Assembly: GCA_964251385.1 (NCBI GenBank)
Contig: CAXUJK010000001.1
Location: forward strand, 992,001 to 1,056,000
Origin: CADCVW01 sp964251385
GTDB taxonomy: Bacteria; Pseudomonadota; Alphaproteobacteria; Sphingomonadales; Sphingomonadaceae
Direction of reading: 5' to 3'
Length of the DNA: 64,000 nucleotides
The notes beneath the pieces were generated by a model. The model worked only from the letters and a program-made list of their open reading frames with translations. It was not told where the DNA came from and made no database searches. Each line of letters opens with the position of its first letter. Within the stretch, counting starts at the first letter, position 1. Shown here one piece after another: positions 44,903-53,977 of the stretch. The translations under genes were made by a program, and so were the position numbers.

Positions 44903-45424
44903 ATGAAACTTCGTCCCGCCCACCCTCGCGACACCGCCGCACTCGCCCGCCTCAAGCTCGCGACGTTCCGCGAGACGTTCGTCGACGAGTTCAAGATCCC
45001 CTACCCCCCGGGCGAACTCGCTTTGTTCGAGGACGCGAGCTACGCGCCCGCGGCCGTCGCGACGGAGCTGGCGGACGCGGAGCGCGCGACGTGGGTCGTC
45101 GAAGTCGGCGGACGCATGGTCGGCTACGCCCAGGTCGGCGCGTGCAAGCTGCCGCACCCCGACGTGCGACCGCGGGCAGGTGAATTGTATCAGCTGTACA
45201 TCGAAAAAGCGGCGCAGGGCACGGGCGTCGGCAAACAACTGCTCGCCGTCGCGATCCAGCATCTGGCGACGACGCGTCCCGGACCCGTCTGGCTGGGCGT
45301 CTGGTCGGGCAATCTCGAAGCCCAAGGCTTCTACGGGCGCCACGGCTTCGCAAAGGTCGGAGACTACCGCTTTCCCGTCGGCAGGAGCTGGTTCGACGAC
45401 GAGTATATTTTCCGAAGGGGTTAG
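44903..45424 (+). CDS. GNAT family N-acetyltransferase
   Basis: 173 aa. The fold is recognisable from MKLRPAHPRDTAALARLKLATFRETF, the acetyl-CoA site (LYIEKAAQGTGVGKQLLAVAI) and the terminal WLGVWSGNLEAQGFYGRHGFAKVGDY. Substrate unknown; it resembles small-molecule/amine acetyltransferases of the PaiA or toxic-amino-acid class. It overlaps the convergent sugar dehydrogenase gene by 4 nt at the stop codons. Confidence 0.87.
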   Translation: MKLRPAHPRDTAALARLKLATFRETFVDEFKIPYPPGELALFEDASYAPAAVATELADAERATWVVEVGGRMVGYAQVGACKLPHPDVRPRAGELYQLYIEKAAQGTGVGKQLLAVAIQHLATTRPGPVWLGVWSGNLEAQGFYGRHGFAKVGDYRFPVGRSWFDDEYIFRRG

Positions 45425-46644
45425 CCCCGGGCGGGCGTCAGCCTCAGCAGCCTCCCCTTCTCGCCGTCCTCCAGCACGTAGATCGCGCCGTCCGGACCCT
45501 GCTCGACTTCGCGGATGCGGTTGCCCATCGGGTACTGGCTCGCCTTGGCCGCGCGGTCGCCGTTCAGGACGACGCGGACCAGGGCCTCGGACGACAGTCC
45601 GCCGATGAACGCGTTGCCGCGCCATTGCGGGAACATGGAGCCCGAATAGATCATCAGCCCGGCGGGCGAGATGACCGGGTTCCACGACACCTTGGGGGCT
45701 TCGTAGCCGTCGCCGGGACGATGATCTGGGATATTCTTGCCGTCATAATGATCCCCGTTCGATACGATCGGGTAACCGTAGTTGCGGCCCTTGACGATCA
45801 GGTTGACCTCGTCGCCGCCCTTGGGTCCCATCTCCTGCTCCCACAACTGGCCGCGCGCGTCGAAAGCGAGCCCAAGCGGATTGCGGTGGCCGGACGACCA
45901 GACCTGCGCCTTGACCGGACCCTGGTCGTAGTAGGGGTTGTCCGACGGGATCATGCCCGTGTCGGTCAGGCGCAGGATCTTGCCCAGGTTCTGGTTCAGG
46001 TCCTGAGCGGGGGTGAACTTCTGGCGCTCGCCCGACGAGATATACATCATCTTGTCCGGCCCGAAGGCGATGCGGTGCCCGAAATGGCCGTTGCCGTCGA
46101 CCTTCGGCGACTGACGCCAGAGAACCTGGAAGTTCTCGAGGCGCGGCTTGCCCGGTACGTCGAGCATCAGCCGTCCACGCCCGACGACGGCACCCTTCCC
46201 GCCTGCCCCGGCTTCGACGTAGCTCAGGTAGATGTAGCCGTTGCCCGCGAAATCGGGGTGCGCGACCACGTCGCCCAAACCGCCCTGACCGCCGTAGGCG
46301 ACGCTCGGAACGCCGGAAACGGACACCGGCCGCGCTTGCCCGGCTGGGTCGACGAGCAGAAGGCGTCCGCCTTTCTCGGTCACGAGAGCGGCATTGGTGA
46401 TGCGCACGCCGCTTCCCGGCAGAAACGTCATCGCCCATGGTTCGTTGAACGTCGTCAGCGCGGTCGTCGCGAACGGCTTTGCGTCCGCGCGCGCGGCGTT
46501 CGCCTGCCTGGCCTTTGCCGATCCGCCCGACGAAGGCGCGACCTTGGTCCCGCCGTCCGCGACCGATTTGCTGCCTTGCGCGTCGGCCGCGCCGCATCCG
46601 GCGAGAGCGGCGAGCAAGGTCGAGACGAGAAAAGGACGCAACAT
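45421..46644 (-). CDS. PQQ-dependent aldose sugar dehydrogenase (YliI/Asd type)
   Basis: 407 aa. The signal with lipobox (LLAALAGCGAA) is followed by a Ser/Lys-rich linker and the six-bladed GSDH propeller: NEPWAMTFLPG, GQGGLGDVVAHPDFAGNGYIYLSYV, HFGHRIAFGPDKMMYISSGER, GHRNPLGLAFDARGQLWEQEMGPKGGDEVNLI and the terminal IYVLEDGEKGRLLRL. It oxidises aldoses in the periplasm with PQQ. It is the second PQQ-type sugar dehydrogenase in the window, of a different subfamily from that at 15625. No PQQ synthesis genes are in the window. Confidence 0.92.
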   Translation of the reverse strand: MLRPFLVSTLLAALAGCGAADAQGSKSVADGGTKVAPSSGGSAKARQANAARADAKPFATTALTTFNEPWAMTFLPGSGVRITNAALVTEKGGRLLLVDPAGQARPVSVSGVPSVAYGGQGGLGDVVAHPDFAGNGYIYLSYVEAGAGGKGAVVGRGRLMLDVPGKPRLENFQVLWRQSPKVDGNGHFGHRIAFGPDKMMYISSGERQKFTPAQDLNQNLGKILRLTDTGMIPSDNPYYDQGPVKAQVWSSGHRNPLGLAFDARGQLWEQEMGPKGGDEVNLIVKGRNYGYPIVSNGDHYDGKNIPDHRPGDGYEAPKVSWNPVISPAGLMIYSGSMFPQWRGNAFIGGLSSEALVRVVLNGDRAAKASQYPMGNRIREVEQGPDGAIYVLEDGEKGRLLRLTPARG

Positions 46645-46832
46645 GAATTCTCCAATCTTTCGAGCGCAGGCCCGCCTTAGGAGCCCCTAAACTGACGAAG
46701 TTGCATCGTTCGCGAGCCTCATCCGGTCAGTTTAGTCAGTTTCCGCTTCCCCGGCGACGAACGCGCAGGATGGCAGATGGGTGCGCTGTAGGAAAGCCCG
46801 CTCTTACGGCGGCGGGTGGGCACGGCTCCCCT

Positions 46833-46946
46833 CGACATTGGTGATGTTATGGAGGCTGGTCCGACAACGGCGCGGCACCAGGACGCTTGCACGCGACTCC
46901 TAAGAAAATGGGGGCGAGGCGCTCGGCGAATGTCGCCGTCCTGACG
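46833..46946. other. Diverged duplicate of the rimP leader and start region
   Basis: Positions 46833-46877 match 48387-48431 in 36 of 45 bases, and 46920-46946 match 48455-48481 in 21 of 27. The second block corresponds to the first codons of rimP. In this copy the rimP start TTG is replaced and no open rimP frame follows, so it is a dead duplicate. It lies on the far side of the two-gene insertion, which is thereby bracketed by two versions of the same leader. It also fills most of the 320-bp gap after the sugar dehydrogenase start. Confidence 0.6.
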
Positions 46947-46965
46947 TCTATTCGAACCGCGCGCG

Positions 46966-47379
46966 TCAGCGCGACGGCCCTTCGCGTTGCAACAGGCTGT
47001 CGCGATAAGCCATGCGGCTGCCAAATGCCGTAACTCCAGATACAATGAACGATGTAAGCCACAGGACCCAATTTTCTTCGAGGCTGACGGCGATGAGCAG
47101 GCAGAGAAGAGCTGTCGCTGGTGCTATGACGGTCAACAGCTTCATCGCGCGGACGCTGCCCGGTTCGAAAGCGGAAAGTTCCGCTGCCCACCAAGCGACC
47201 GGCAAGAGCACCAGCCAATACAGTGGGTTTGCGCGGGTTTGCTCTCGGTTACCTTCAACCATCAAGCCGACAACAGCTAAAGAAGCTGCAATCACCGCGA
47301 TAGTAGCCAGACCTGCTGCTAAGTTCGATCGCTTGTCCACGCGTAAACGGGCCCAGTATGAAAGATCGTTTCGTGGCAT
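46966..47379 (-). CDS. Four-TM membrane protein paired with the 286-aa gene
   Basis: 137 aa from the ATG at 47379 (a TTG 30 nt upstream is possible but overlaps the preceding gene). Four hydrophobic segments are visible (about 23-43, 55-72, 79-100 and 104-122), with a basic C-terminus. It begins 4 nt after the stop of the 286-aa gene. No family recognised. Base composition is visibly more A+T-rich than the flanking operons, which suggests transfer. A role as membrane immunity or accessory protein of the upstream product is only a guess. Confidence 0.55.
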   Translation of the reverse strand: MPRNDLSYWARLRVDKRSNLAAGLATIAVIAASLAVVGLMVEGNREQTRANPLYWLVLLPVAWWAAELSAFEPGSVRAMKLLTVIAPATALLCLLIAVSLEENWVLWLTSFIVSGVTAFGSRMAYRDSLLQREGPSR

Positions 47380-47383
47380 CGCC

Positions 47384-48244
47384 TCAAATACCTTTTTCGG
47401 GTGCGCCAACGATCCAAACTACGATATCGTTGACAACGCCGTTCCTCGCGCTTGCGGTCAGTCCGATCACGCCCGCTACGCCGTCCAAAAGCCGTTGTTT
47501 TACGAATCGGTTGATCATCGGTCCGGAAACACGGCGGGACCCTTGGAGGCTGAGCGCCGCCGTCAGCCGGAGCCGCACCGGCCTACTCAAGCCCGAATTC
47601 GCCGAATGAGACCAAGTAAATCCGTTCGCTTTCAGAACGGTATGCGTAGTCTTTAGCTGCTTAAGCGCGGCACCTGCTCCGATAACACCGACAAAATCGG
47701 CTCCGCGCATCGTCCAACGATAAACGTCGCTGTTATCCAGACGCCGATTTATCGCAGTGTTGCCAGTGTAGAGGTTGCTGGTACGGAGTACCGACACAGC
47801 GCACTGGCCGCTTGCTGCGATTGCTCCGCCGTACAACAGAGCTGCAGCGTAGACACTTGTGCCGGCTGTCACCGGTGCCAACGCGCTCAAGCCGACGACG
47901 CCAACCCAGGCGAGCGCAGCGCCCGTACAATCGAAGCCGAGGTTCGTCCACTCGGTTGCAGGCGAAGTGGCCGCAGTGCGCGGCGGGCTACGCCTCTGCG
48001 CCGCGGGACGAGGTGCAGGCGCGCGCAAAAGCGGTGGGATCGGGAACTGCGGAGCGACCGATCGTCGGCGCAGCTCGTAGACCACCGTGATGCCGCTGGC
48101 GCCGGTTCCACGAAGCCGTTCCAGTCGCCCGTCGTGGGTGAACACCACTCCCGCGCCGTGGGTTTGCGCGACCGAGTCCGTGATGCTGACCAACGAACGC
48201 CGAAGCGGGGTCGTCGGTCGCCCTGCCGGCGGAGAACTTGCCAT
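47384..48244 (-). CDS. Unknown 286-aa protein with hydrophobic core, possible effector-type protein
   Basis: An N-terminal soluble part (about 1-95, Pro/Arg-rich after residue 60) is followed by two hydrophobic stretches (about 107-128 and 131-146: GAALAWVGVVGLSALAPVTAG and neighbours). The C-terminal region has the patterns YRWTMRGADFVGVIGAGAALKQLK and VKQRLLDGVAGVIGLTASARNGVVNDIVVWIV. I recall similar C-terminal regions in proteobacterial proteins of unknown function, some mislabelled NAD synthetase. The gene is A+T-richer than its surroundings and is coupled to a small membrane protein. Confidence 0.6.
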   Translation of the reverse strand: MASSPPAGRPTTPLRRSLVSITDSVAQTHGAGVVFTHDGRLERLRGTGASGITVVYELRRRSVAPQFPIPPLLRAPAPRPAAQRRSPPRTAATSPATEWTNLGFDCTGAALAWVGVVGLSALAPVTAGTSVYAAALLYGGAIAASGQCAVSVLRTSNLYTGNTAINRRLDNSDVYRWTMRGADFVGVIGAGAALKQLKTTHTVLKANGFTWSHSANSGLSRPVRLRLTAALSLQGSRRVSGPMINRFVKQRLLDGVAGVIGLTASARNGVVNDIVVWIVGAPEKGI

Positions 48245-48386
48245 CCGAGCACCCTGATGTTCCCGGTCGCAGGTTGGCCATGACGCGATCGTGGGTCAAG
48301 CTTGACTTGCCAGGCGTTCCCGCCCGGAGCTTCGCGAAGACGGCGCTTGCCGGTTCGCGCCGATTGCCTTATCCACCGACATTCTT

Positions 48387-48457
48387 CGACATCGGCAACG
48401 TTATCGAGGCTGGCCCGGCGACGGGGCGGCAGGCAAGTTCACGTTCTGGAGACCCGC
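48387..48457 (+). promoter_or_regulatory. rimP leader region
   Basis: About 70 bp directly before rimP, duplicated in diverged form at 46833-46946. Conservation of 36/45 bases between the two copies argues that this stretch had a constrained role (promoter or 5' leader) before the duplicate decayed. A GGAGA ribosome site ends it. No terminator-like hairpin was identified. Confidence 0.4.
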
Positions 48458-49024
48458 TTGGCGGATATCGCCGCATTGACGACGCTGATCGAACCGCATG
48501 CGGCCGCGCTCGGCCTTGCGCTCGTGCGGGTGAAGATGATCGGCGGAACGAGCGATCCGACGCTGCAGGTCATGGCGGAGCGCCCGGATACGCGGCAGCT
48601 CAGCCTGCAGGATTGCGGCACCTTGTCGCGGGCGATCAGCGATGCCTTGGATGAAAGCGATCCGATCGAGGGCGCGTACCGGCTGGAAGTGAGCTCGCCG
48701 GGGATCGACAGGCCTTTGACCCGCATCAAGGACTATGATGATTGGGCCGGGCACGAAGCGCGGGTAACGTTGCTGGAGCCGGTCGAGGGGCGCAAGCAGT
48801 TCAATGGCGTGCTCGTGGGCAGCGAAGGCGACATGGTCAAGGTGGCGGAACACACGCTTCCGTTCGCCGCGATCCGCAATGCCAAGCTCGTGCTGACGGA
48901 CAAGCTGATCAAGGCGACCCGGCCGCTGATCGCGGACGAGCCGGAAGACGAGATCGAATTCGAAGAAGAAGCAGGCGATGACGCCGACAAAGATGACGCC
49001 GAAACGCTAGAAGGACAGGACTGA
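48458..49024 (+). CDS. rimP: Ribosome maturation factor RimP
   Basis: 188 aa from a TTG with GGAGA 5 nt upstream; no ATG/GTG gives the right N-terminus (ADIAALTTLIEPHAAALGLALVRV). Typical blocks follow: TLQVMAERPDTRQLSLQDC, LSRAISDALDESDPIEGAYRLEVSSPGIDRPL and the C-terminal SH3-like domain. It ends in an acidic tail (DEIEFEEEAGDDADKDD). RimP assists 30S subunit maturation. It opens the rimP-nusA-ylxR-infB operon. Confidence 0.93.
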   Translation: MADIAALTTLIEPHAAALGLALVRVKMIGGTSDPTLQVMAERPDTRQLSLQDCGTLSRAISDALDESDPIEGAYRLEVSSPGIDRPLTRIKDYDDWAGHEARVTLLEPVEGRKQFNGVLVGSEGDMVKVAEHTLPFAAIRNAKLVLTDKLIKATRPLIADEPEDEIEFEEEAGDDADKDDAETLEGQD

Positions 49025-49028
49025 GACC

Positions 49029-50654
49029 ATGGCTACCGCTGCAACTTCCGAGCGCACCGCGCCCGGCGCATCCGCCAACAAGGCCGAGCTTATCGCCATC
49101 GCGGACGCGGTGGCGAAGGAGAAGCTGATCGATCGCGCGATCGTGATCGAGGCGATGGAGGACGCGATCCAGCGCGCGGCCAAGGCGCGTTACGGGTCGG
49201 AGAACGATATCCGCGCCAAACTCGATCCGGAGAACGGCGACCTGCGCTTGTGGCGCGTCGTCGAGGTCGTCGAAGAAGTCGAGGACCACTTTACCCAGGT
49301 CGACTTGAAGCAGGGCGAGAAGCTGCAGCCGGGCGCGACCGTGGGCGACTACATCGTCGATCCGTTGCCCCCGATCGAATTCGGCCGCATCGCGGCGCAG
49401 GCGTCCAAGCAGGTCATCTTCCAGAAGGTCCGCGACGCCGAACGCGAGCGGCAGTTCGAGGAGTTCAAGGACCGGGCCGGAGAAATCATCACGGGCGTCG
49501 TCAAGCGCGTCGAGTTCGGCCATGTCGTCGTCGACCTGGGCCGTGCCGAAGGCGTGATCCGTCGCGACCAGCAGATCCCTCGGGAGGTCGTCCGCGTCGG
49601 GGATCGTGCGCGGTCGCTGATCCTCAAGGTGGTGCGCGAGAACCGCGGGCCGCAGATATTCCTGTCCCGCGCGCATCCCGACTTCATGAAAAAGCTGTTC
49701 GCGCAGGAAGTGCCGGAGATTTACGACGGCATCATCGAGATCAAGGCCGCGGCCCGCGATCCCGGTTCGCGGGCCAAGATCGGCGTCATCAGCCACGACA
49801 GCAGCATCGATCCCGTCGGCGCGTGCGTCGGCATGAAGGGATCGCGCGTGCAGGCGGTGGTCCAGGAAATGCAGGGCGAAAAGATCGACATCATCCCCTG
49901 GTCCGAGGATCTGGCGACGTTCGTCGTCAACGCGCTCCAGCCCGCGACGGTCGCGCGCGTGCTGATCGACGAGGAGGAGTCGCGGATCGAAGTCGTCGTT
50001 CCCGACGATCAACTGTCGCTCGCCATCGGCCGGCGCGGGCAGAACGTGCGGCTCGCCTCGCAACTGACCAATTCCGCGATCGACATCCTGACGGAAGCCG
50101 ACTCGTCCGAGAAGCGGCAGCGCGAGTTCATCGAGCGGTCCGAGCTGTTCCAAAAGGAACTGGACGTCGACGAGACGCTGGCGCAGCTGCTCGTGGCGGA
50201 AGGTTTTACTAGTTTGGAAGAAGCGGCCTACGTCGACGTGTCCGAGATCGCGTCGATCGAAGGACTGGATGAAGAAACCGCGGTCGAGCTGCAGAGCCGC
50301 GCGACCGAAGCGCTCGAACGCCGCGAGGATGCCAACCGCGAACTACGCCGTTCCATGGGCGTCGAGGACGCGCTCGCCGAACTGCCGCACCTCAACGAGG
50401 CTATGCTCGTGACTTTAGGAAAGGCGAAGATCTTCACGCTGGACGATCTCGCCGACCTGGCGACGGACGAGCTGATCCAGAAGAAGCGCATCGAACCCAG
50501 GCGGCGTCAGGCTCCCGGGCCGGAGGACAAGGGCGGCGTGCTGTCCGAGTACAACCTGTCCGAAGAGATCGGCAACGAGATCATCATGGCCGCGCGCGCG
50601 CACTGGTTCGAGGACGAAGCTCCGGAGGTCGCGGATGCGGGTTCCGGGCAATGA
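49029..50654 (+). CDS. nusA: Transcription termination/antitermination protein NusA
   Basis: 541 aa. N-terminal RNAP-binding domain (about 15-140), S1 domain (GEIITGVVKRVEFGHVVVDLGRAEGVI), two KH domains (GACVGMKGSRVQAVVQEM and LAIGRRGQNVRLASQL) and two C-terminal acidic helix-hairpin repeats (EGFTSLEEAAYVDVSEIASI, LGKAKIFTLDDLADLATDEL). It modulates pausing, termination and antitermination. It starts 4 nt after rimP. Confidence 0.96.
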   Translation: MATAATSERTAPGASANKAELIAIADAVAKEKLIDRAIVIEAMEDAIQRAAKARYGSENDIRAKLDPENGDLRLWRVVEVVEEVEDHFTQVDLKQGEKLQPGATVGDYIVDPLPPIEFGRIAAQASKQVIFQKVRDAERERQFEEFKDRAGEIITGVVKRVEFGHVVVDLGRAEGVIRRDQQIPREVVRVGDRARSLILKVVRENRGPQIFLSRAHPDFMKKLFAQEVPEIYDGIIEIKAAARDPGSRAKIGVISHDSSIDPVGACVGMKGSRVQAVVQEMQGEKIDIIPWSEDLATFVVNALQPATVARVLIDEEESRIEVVVPDDQLSLAIGRRGQNVRLASQLTNSAIDILTEADSSEKRQREFIERSELFQKELDVDETLAQLLVAEGFTSLEEAAYVDVSEIASIEGLDEETAVELQSRATEALERREDANRELRRSMGVEDALAELPHLNEAMLVTLGKAKIFTLDDLADLATDELIQKKRIEPRRRQAPGPEDKGGVLSEYNLSEEIGNEIIMAARAHWFEDEAPEVADAGSGQ

Positions 50655-50678
50655 CGCTCTAGTCTGCCAACCTTCCAT

Positions 50679-50749
50679 CGTTCGTCCCGAGTGTAAACGA
50701 GGGGCGCTGAACCCTTACGAACGCCCCTCGTTTTCACTCGGGACGAACG
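50679..50749. repeat. Dispersed palindrome family A, copy 3 (nusA-ylxR)
   Basis: Arms at 50679-50706 and 50722-50749 (28 nt, one mismatch) with a 15-nt loop. It is the same element as at 14078 and 15578. It fills most of the nusA-ylxR gap, and its last G residues run into the ribosome site (GGGGG) of the ylxR GTG start at 50759. Confidence 0.92.
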
Positions 50750-50758
50750 GGGGTTTGC

Positions 50759-51451
50759 GTGGATGCTGAAAAGCATGTTGCGGAGCGCACCTGCGTGCTG
50801 ACGCGGAAGCTTGGCACGCGCGACAGCCTCATCCGGCTGGCGCTTGGTCCTGACGGGCAAGTCGCGCCCGATGTCCGCGCACGTGCTCCGGGACGCGGGG
50901 CGTGGATCGGGGTTACGCAGACCGAGCTGCAGGCCGCCTTGTCGAAGGGCAAACTCAAAGGCGCTCTGTCCCGCGCGTTCAAGACAGGCGAGCTTGTCAT
51001 CCCTGACGACTTGCCCGCGCGTACGGAAGAGGCGCTGCGACGCACGCTTGTCGACCGGCTCGGGCTCGAGGCGCGTAGCGGTACGCTGCTCACCGGTAGC
51101 GACAAGATCGAGGAGGCGGCGCGGCGTGGCAATGTCCATTTGCTGATTCACGCCGCCGACGCGGGCACCGACGGCAACCGCAAGCTCGACCAGGCTTGGC
51201 GGATCGGGAGCGACGCGGAAGGCGGTGGAAAACGCGGTCTTATCCTTCCACTGGACCGCTCTATATTGAGCGTGGCGCTTGGCCGCGAGAATGTGGTACA
51301 TATCGCCTTGATAGACTCGGCTGCCGCGGGGCGCGTGACACACGCGCTCGATCGGTGGCTGGGCTTCATCGGCCCTCAATGTGAGCCTGGACCCAGCGGT
51401 TATGACGCTGGAGCGGGTGAGGCCGCGACGACAACGAAGGATATTGCGTGA
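50759..51451 (+). CDS. YlxR family RNA-binding protein with L7Ae-like C-terminal domain
   Basis: 230 aa from a GTG. The N-terminal DUF448/YlxR domain contains RTCVLTRKLGTRDSLIRLALGPDG and RAPGRGAWIG. The C-terminal half (about 95-190; RRTLVDRLGLEARSGTLLTGSDKIEEAARRGNVHLLIHAADAG) is of the L7Ae/L30e type often fused to YlxR in alphaproteobacteria. It is thought to be a small RNA-binding or nucleoid-associated factor of the nusA-infB operon. The stop overlaps the infB start (GTGA at 51448-51451). Confidence 0.9.
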   Translation: MDAEKHVAERTCVLTRKLGTRDSLIRLALGPDGQVAPDVRARAPGRGAWIGVTQTELQAALSKGKLKGALSRAFKTGELVIPDDLPARTEEALRRTLVDRLGLEARSGTLLTGSDKIEEAARRGNVHLLIHAADAGTDGNRKLDQAWRIGSDAEGGGKRGLILPLDRSILSVALGRENVVHIALIDSAAAGRVTHALDRWLGFIGPQCEPGPSGYDAGAGEAATTTKDIA

Positions 51452-53970
51452 GCGAGACGACCGACAAGCCGAAGCTGGGAATGCGCGCGCCGCTGGGCGT
51501 CAAGCGCACCGTGGAGACGGGGCAGGTCAAGCAGAGCTTCTCCCATGGCCGTTCGAACACGGTCGTGGTCGAGGTCAAGAAGCGGCGCATCCTGGGCCCG
51601 GCGGGCGCGCCCGTCGACGTTGCCGCGCCCGTGGTCGAAGCGGCACCGCCTCCTCCCCCGCCCGCCCCCGTGGCGCGCGTGACGCCCGCTGCTCCGCCGC
51701 AGCGTGCGTCTTCACCGGCCACCGACATGCTGTCGCGCCGCGAGCTTCAGGAGCGCCTGCTCCTCGAAGCCGAGGAAGCGCGCATGAACGCCAACGAGGA
51801 AACGCGCCGCCGCGAGGAGCGCGCGGCCGCGCAGGCGATCGACGATGCCAAGGCACGCGCCGAAGCCGGAACGCAGACCGCCGAGGACATTCAGGCGGAG
51901 ATCGCCGCCAAGTCGGCGGCGGAGGAAGCGGCAAAGGCGCCCACCGTCGAAGCCGCCGGTGACGCCGCGGTCGCCGAGCCCGCTGTCGAGGAAGAGAAAG
52001 CCGCCACCCGCAAGATCGGCGTCTTCTCGCCCGTAAAGCGCCCTGAACTCACGCGCGTCGTGCGCGACCGCGACGATCGCCGCCATGCGGGCAAGTTGAC
52101 CGTCACCAAGGCGCTGTCCGACGAGGACGACAACCGCGCGCGCTCGCTTGCCGCTCTGAAGCGCAGCCGCGAGAAGGAAAAGCGTTCGGCGGGTAGCCGC
52201 GGCGCGTCGCCCAAACAGGTGCGCGACGTCGACGTGCCCGAGACGATTACGGTGCAGGAACTCGCCAAGCGCATGGGCGAGCGCTCGGGCGATCTCGTCA
52301 AAGCGCTGTTCCGGTTGGGAACGCCGATGGCGACGACCGACACGATGGACCAGGACACGGCGGAGCTGGTCGTCGAGGATTTCGGCCATCGCTTCAACCG
52401 CGTGTCGGACAGCGACGTCGAGATCGACGTGTCGACCGACATCGACACGCTCGAATCGCAGAAGCCGCGGCCGCCGGTCGTGACGATCATGGGCCATGTC
52501 GATCACGGCAAGACCTCGCTCCTCGACGCGATCCGCGGCGCGGATGTCGTGTCGGGCGAGGCCGGCGGGATCACGCAGCACATCGGCGCGTACCAGGTGT
52601 CGGTGCCGTCGGGCGACAAGATCACGTTCCTCGACACGCCGGGCCACGAGGCGTTCAGCCAGATGCGCATGCGGGGCGCGGACATTACGGACATCGTCGT
52701 CTTGGTCGTCGCCGCCGACGACGGTTTGCGCCCGCAGACGGTGGAAGCGATCACGCACGCCAAGGCCGCGGGCGTGCCGATGATCGTCGCGATCAACAAG
52801 ATCGACAAGCCCGGCGCCAACGTGAAGAAGATCCGCGAGGACTTGCTGCAGTACGAAGTCGTGGTCGAGGCGTTGTCGGGCGACGTCCAGGACGTCGAAG
52901 TGTCCGCGACGCAGAAGACCAATCTGGACAAGCTGCTGCAGGCGATCCACGATCAGGCGGAGCTGTTGGAGCTCACCGCCAATCCCGATCGTACGGCCGA
53001 AGCAACCGTGATCGAGGCCCGCCTAGACAAGGGCCGCGGTCCGCTCGCGACCGTGCTCGTCGAGCGCGGAACGCTCAAGGTTGGCGACATCTTTGTCGTC
53101 GGCTCGCAATCCGGCAAGGTGCGTGCCATGCTCGACGACAAGGGCAAGCAGGTGAAGACCGCGGGCCCGTCGGTCCCGGTCGAAGTGCTGGGGCTCTCCG
53201 GCGTCCCGTCCGCGGGCGATCCCTTCTCCGTCGTGGAGAACGAAGCGCGTGCCCGAGAGGTCGCGGCTTATCGCGCCGATCTCGCGACCGGCAAGCGCAC
53301 CGTGTCCACCATGACCACCGTCGAGAACATGTTCTCGGCGATGAAGGACAAGCAGGCGCAGGAATTCCCGATCGTCGTCAAGGCGGACGTCGGCGGCTCG
53401 GTTGAGGCGATCGTGGGCGCAATCAACCGCATCTCGACGTCCGACATCAAGGCGCGGGTGCTGCACAGCGGCGTCGGTGGAATTACGGAGAGCGACGTGA
53501 CGCTGGCGCAGGCCTCCGGCGCACCCATCATCGGGTTCAACGTCCGGCCCAACGCCAAGGCGCGCGAGATCGCCGAGCGCGGCAAGGTGGAGATGCGCTA
53601 CTACGACGTCATCTATCATCTGACCGACTGGGTGAAGGGGGCCATGGCGGGTCAGCTCGGCCCCGAGATGATCGAAACGGTCATCGGACGCGCCGAGGTC
53701 AAGGACGTCTTCCCCGCGGGCAAGAAGGACAAGGCCGCCGGTCTGCTCGTGCTCGAAGGCGTCATCCGCAAGGGACTGCACGCGCGCCTCAACCGGGACG
53801 ACGTCATCGTGTCCAAAACGACGATATCCTCGCTTAGACGCTTCAAGGACGATGTCCCGGAAGTGCGCGCGGGTCTGGAATGCGGCGTGCTGCTGGGCGA
53901 CACGAACGACATCAAGGCGGGCGACACGCTCGAAGTCTTCGAGGTCGAGGAGCGCGAACGCACGCTGTAG
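51448..53970 (+). CDS. infB: Translation initiation factor IF-2
   Basis: 840 aa. GTPase that places initiator tRNA on the 30S subunit. A variable N-terminal region (Ala/Glu/Lys-rich coiled coil about 90-180) precedes the IF2_N domain. The G domain has GHVDHGKT at 349-356, DTPGHEAF (G3) and NKIDKPG (G4), followed by domains II to IV with GVIRKGLHARLNRDDVIV. The start is a GTG overlapping the ylxR stop. A palindromic repeat follows the stop within 8 nt. Confidence 0.97.
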   Translation: MSETTDKPKLGMRAPLGVKRTVETGQVKQSFSHGRSNTVVVEVKKRRILGPAGAPVDVAAPVVEAAPPPPPPAPVARVTPAAPPQRASSPATDMLSRRELQERLLLEAEEARMNANEETRRREERAAAQAIDDAKARAEAGTQTAEDIQAEIAAKSAAEEAAKAPTVEAAGDAAVAEPAVEEEKAATRKIGVFSPVKRPELTRVVRDRDDRRHAGKLTVTKALSDEDDNRARSLAALKRSREKEKRSAGSRGASPKQVRDVDVPETITVQELAKRMGERSGDLVKALFRLGTPMATTDTMDQDTAELVVEDFGHRFNRVSDSDVEIDVSTDIDTLESQKPRPPVVTIMGHVDHGKTSLLDAIRGADVVSGEAGGITQHIGAYQVSVPSGDKITFLDTPGHEAFSQMRMRGADITDIVVLVVAADDGLRPQTVEAITHAKAAGVPMIVAINKIDKPGANVKKIREDLLQYEVVVEALSGDVQDVEVSATQKTNLDKLLQAIHDQAELLELTANPDRTAEATVIEARLDKGRGPLATVLVERGTLKVGDIFVVGSQSGKVRAMLDDKGKQVKTAGPSVPVEVLGLSGVPSAGDPFSVVENEARAREVAAYRADLATGKRTVSTMTTVENMFSAMKDKQAQEFPIVVKADVGGSVEAIVGAINRISTSDIKARVLHSGVGGITESDVTLAQASGAPIIGFNVRPNAKAREIAERGKVEMRYYDVIYHLTDWVKGAMAGQLGPEMIETVIGRAEVKDVFPAGKKDKAAGLLVLEGVIRKGLHARLNRDDVIVSKTTISSLRRFKDDVPEVRAGLECGVLLGDTNDIKAGDTLEVFEVEERERTL

Positions 53971-53977
53971 AGCCCCA

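Noticed and set aside
43500..44906. 468-aa plus-strand frame across the NmrA and LysR remnants
   Set aside because: It runs antisense to the NmrA remnant and out of frame with LysR; composition is shadow-like. Only its last residues were noted as a possible trmB-like relic.
46719..47045. 108-aa minus-strand ORF in the gdh-rimP gap
   Set aside because: It overlaps the duplicated rimP leader and the four-TM gene, and lacks any family signal. The leader duplication explains the region better.
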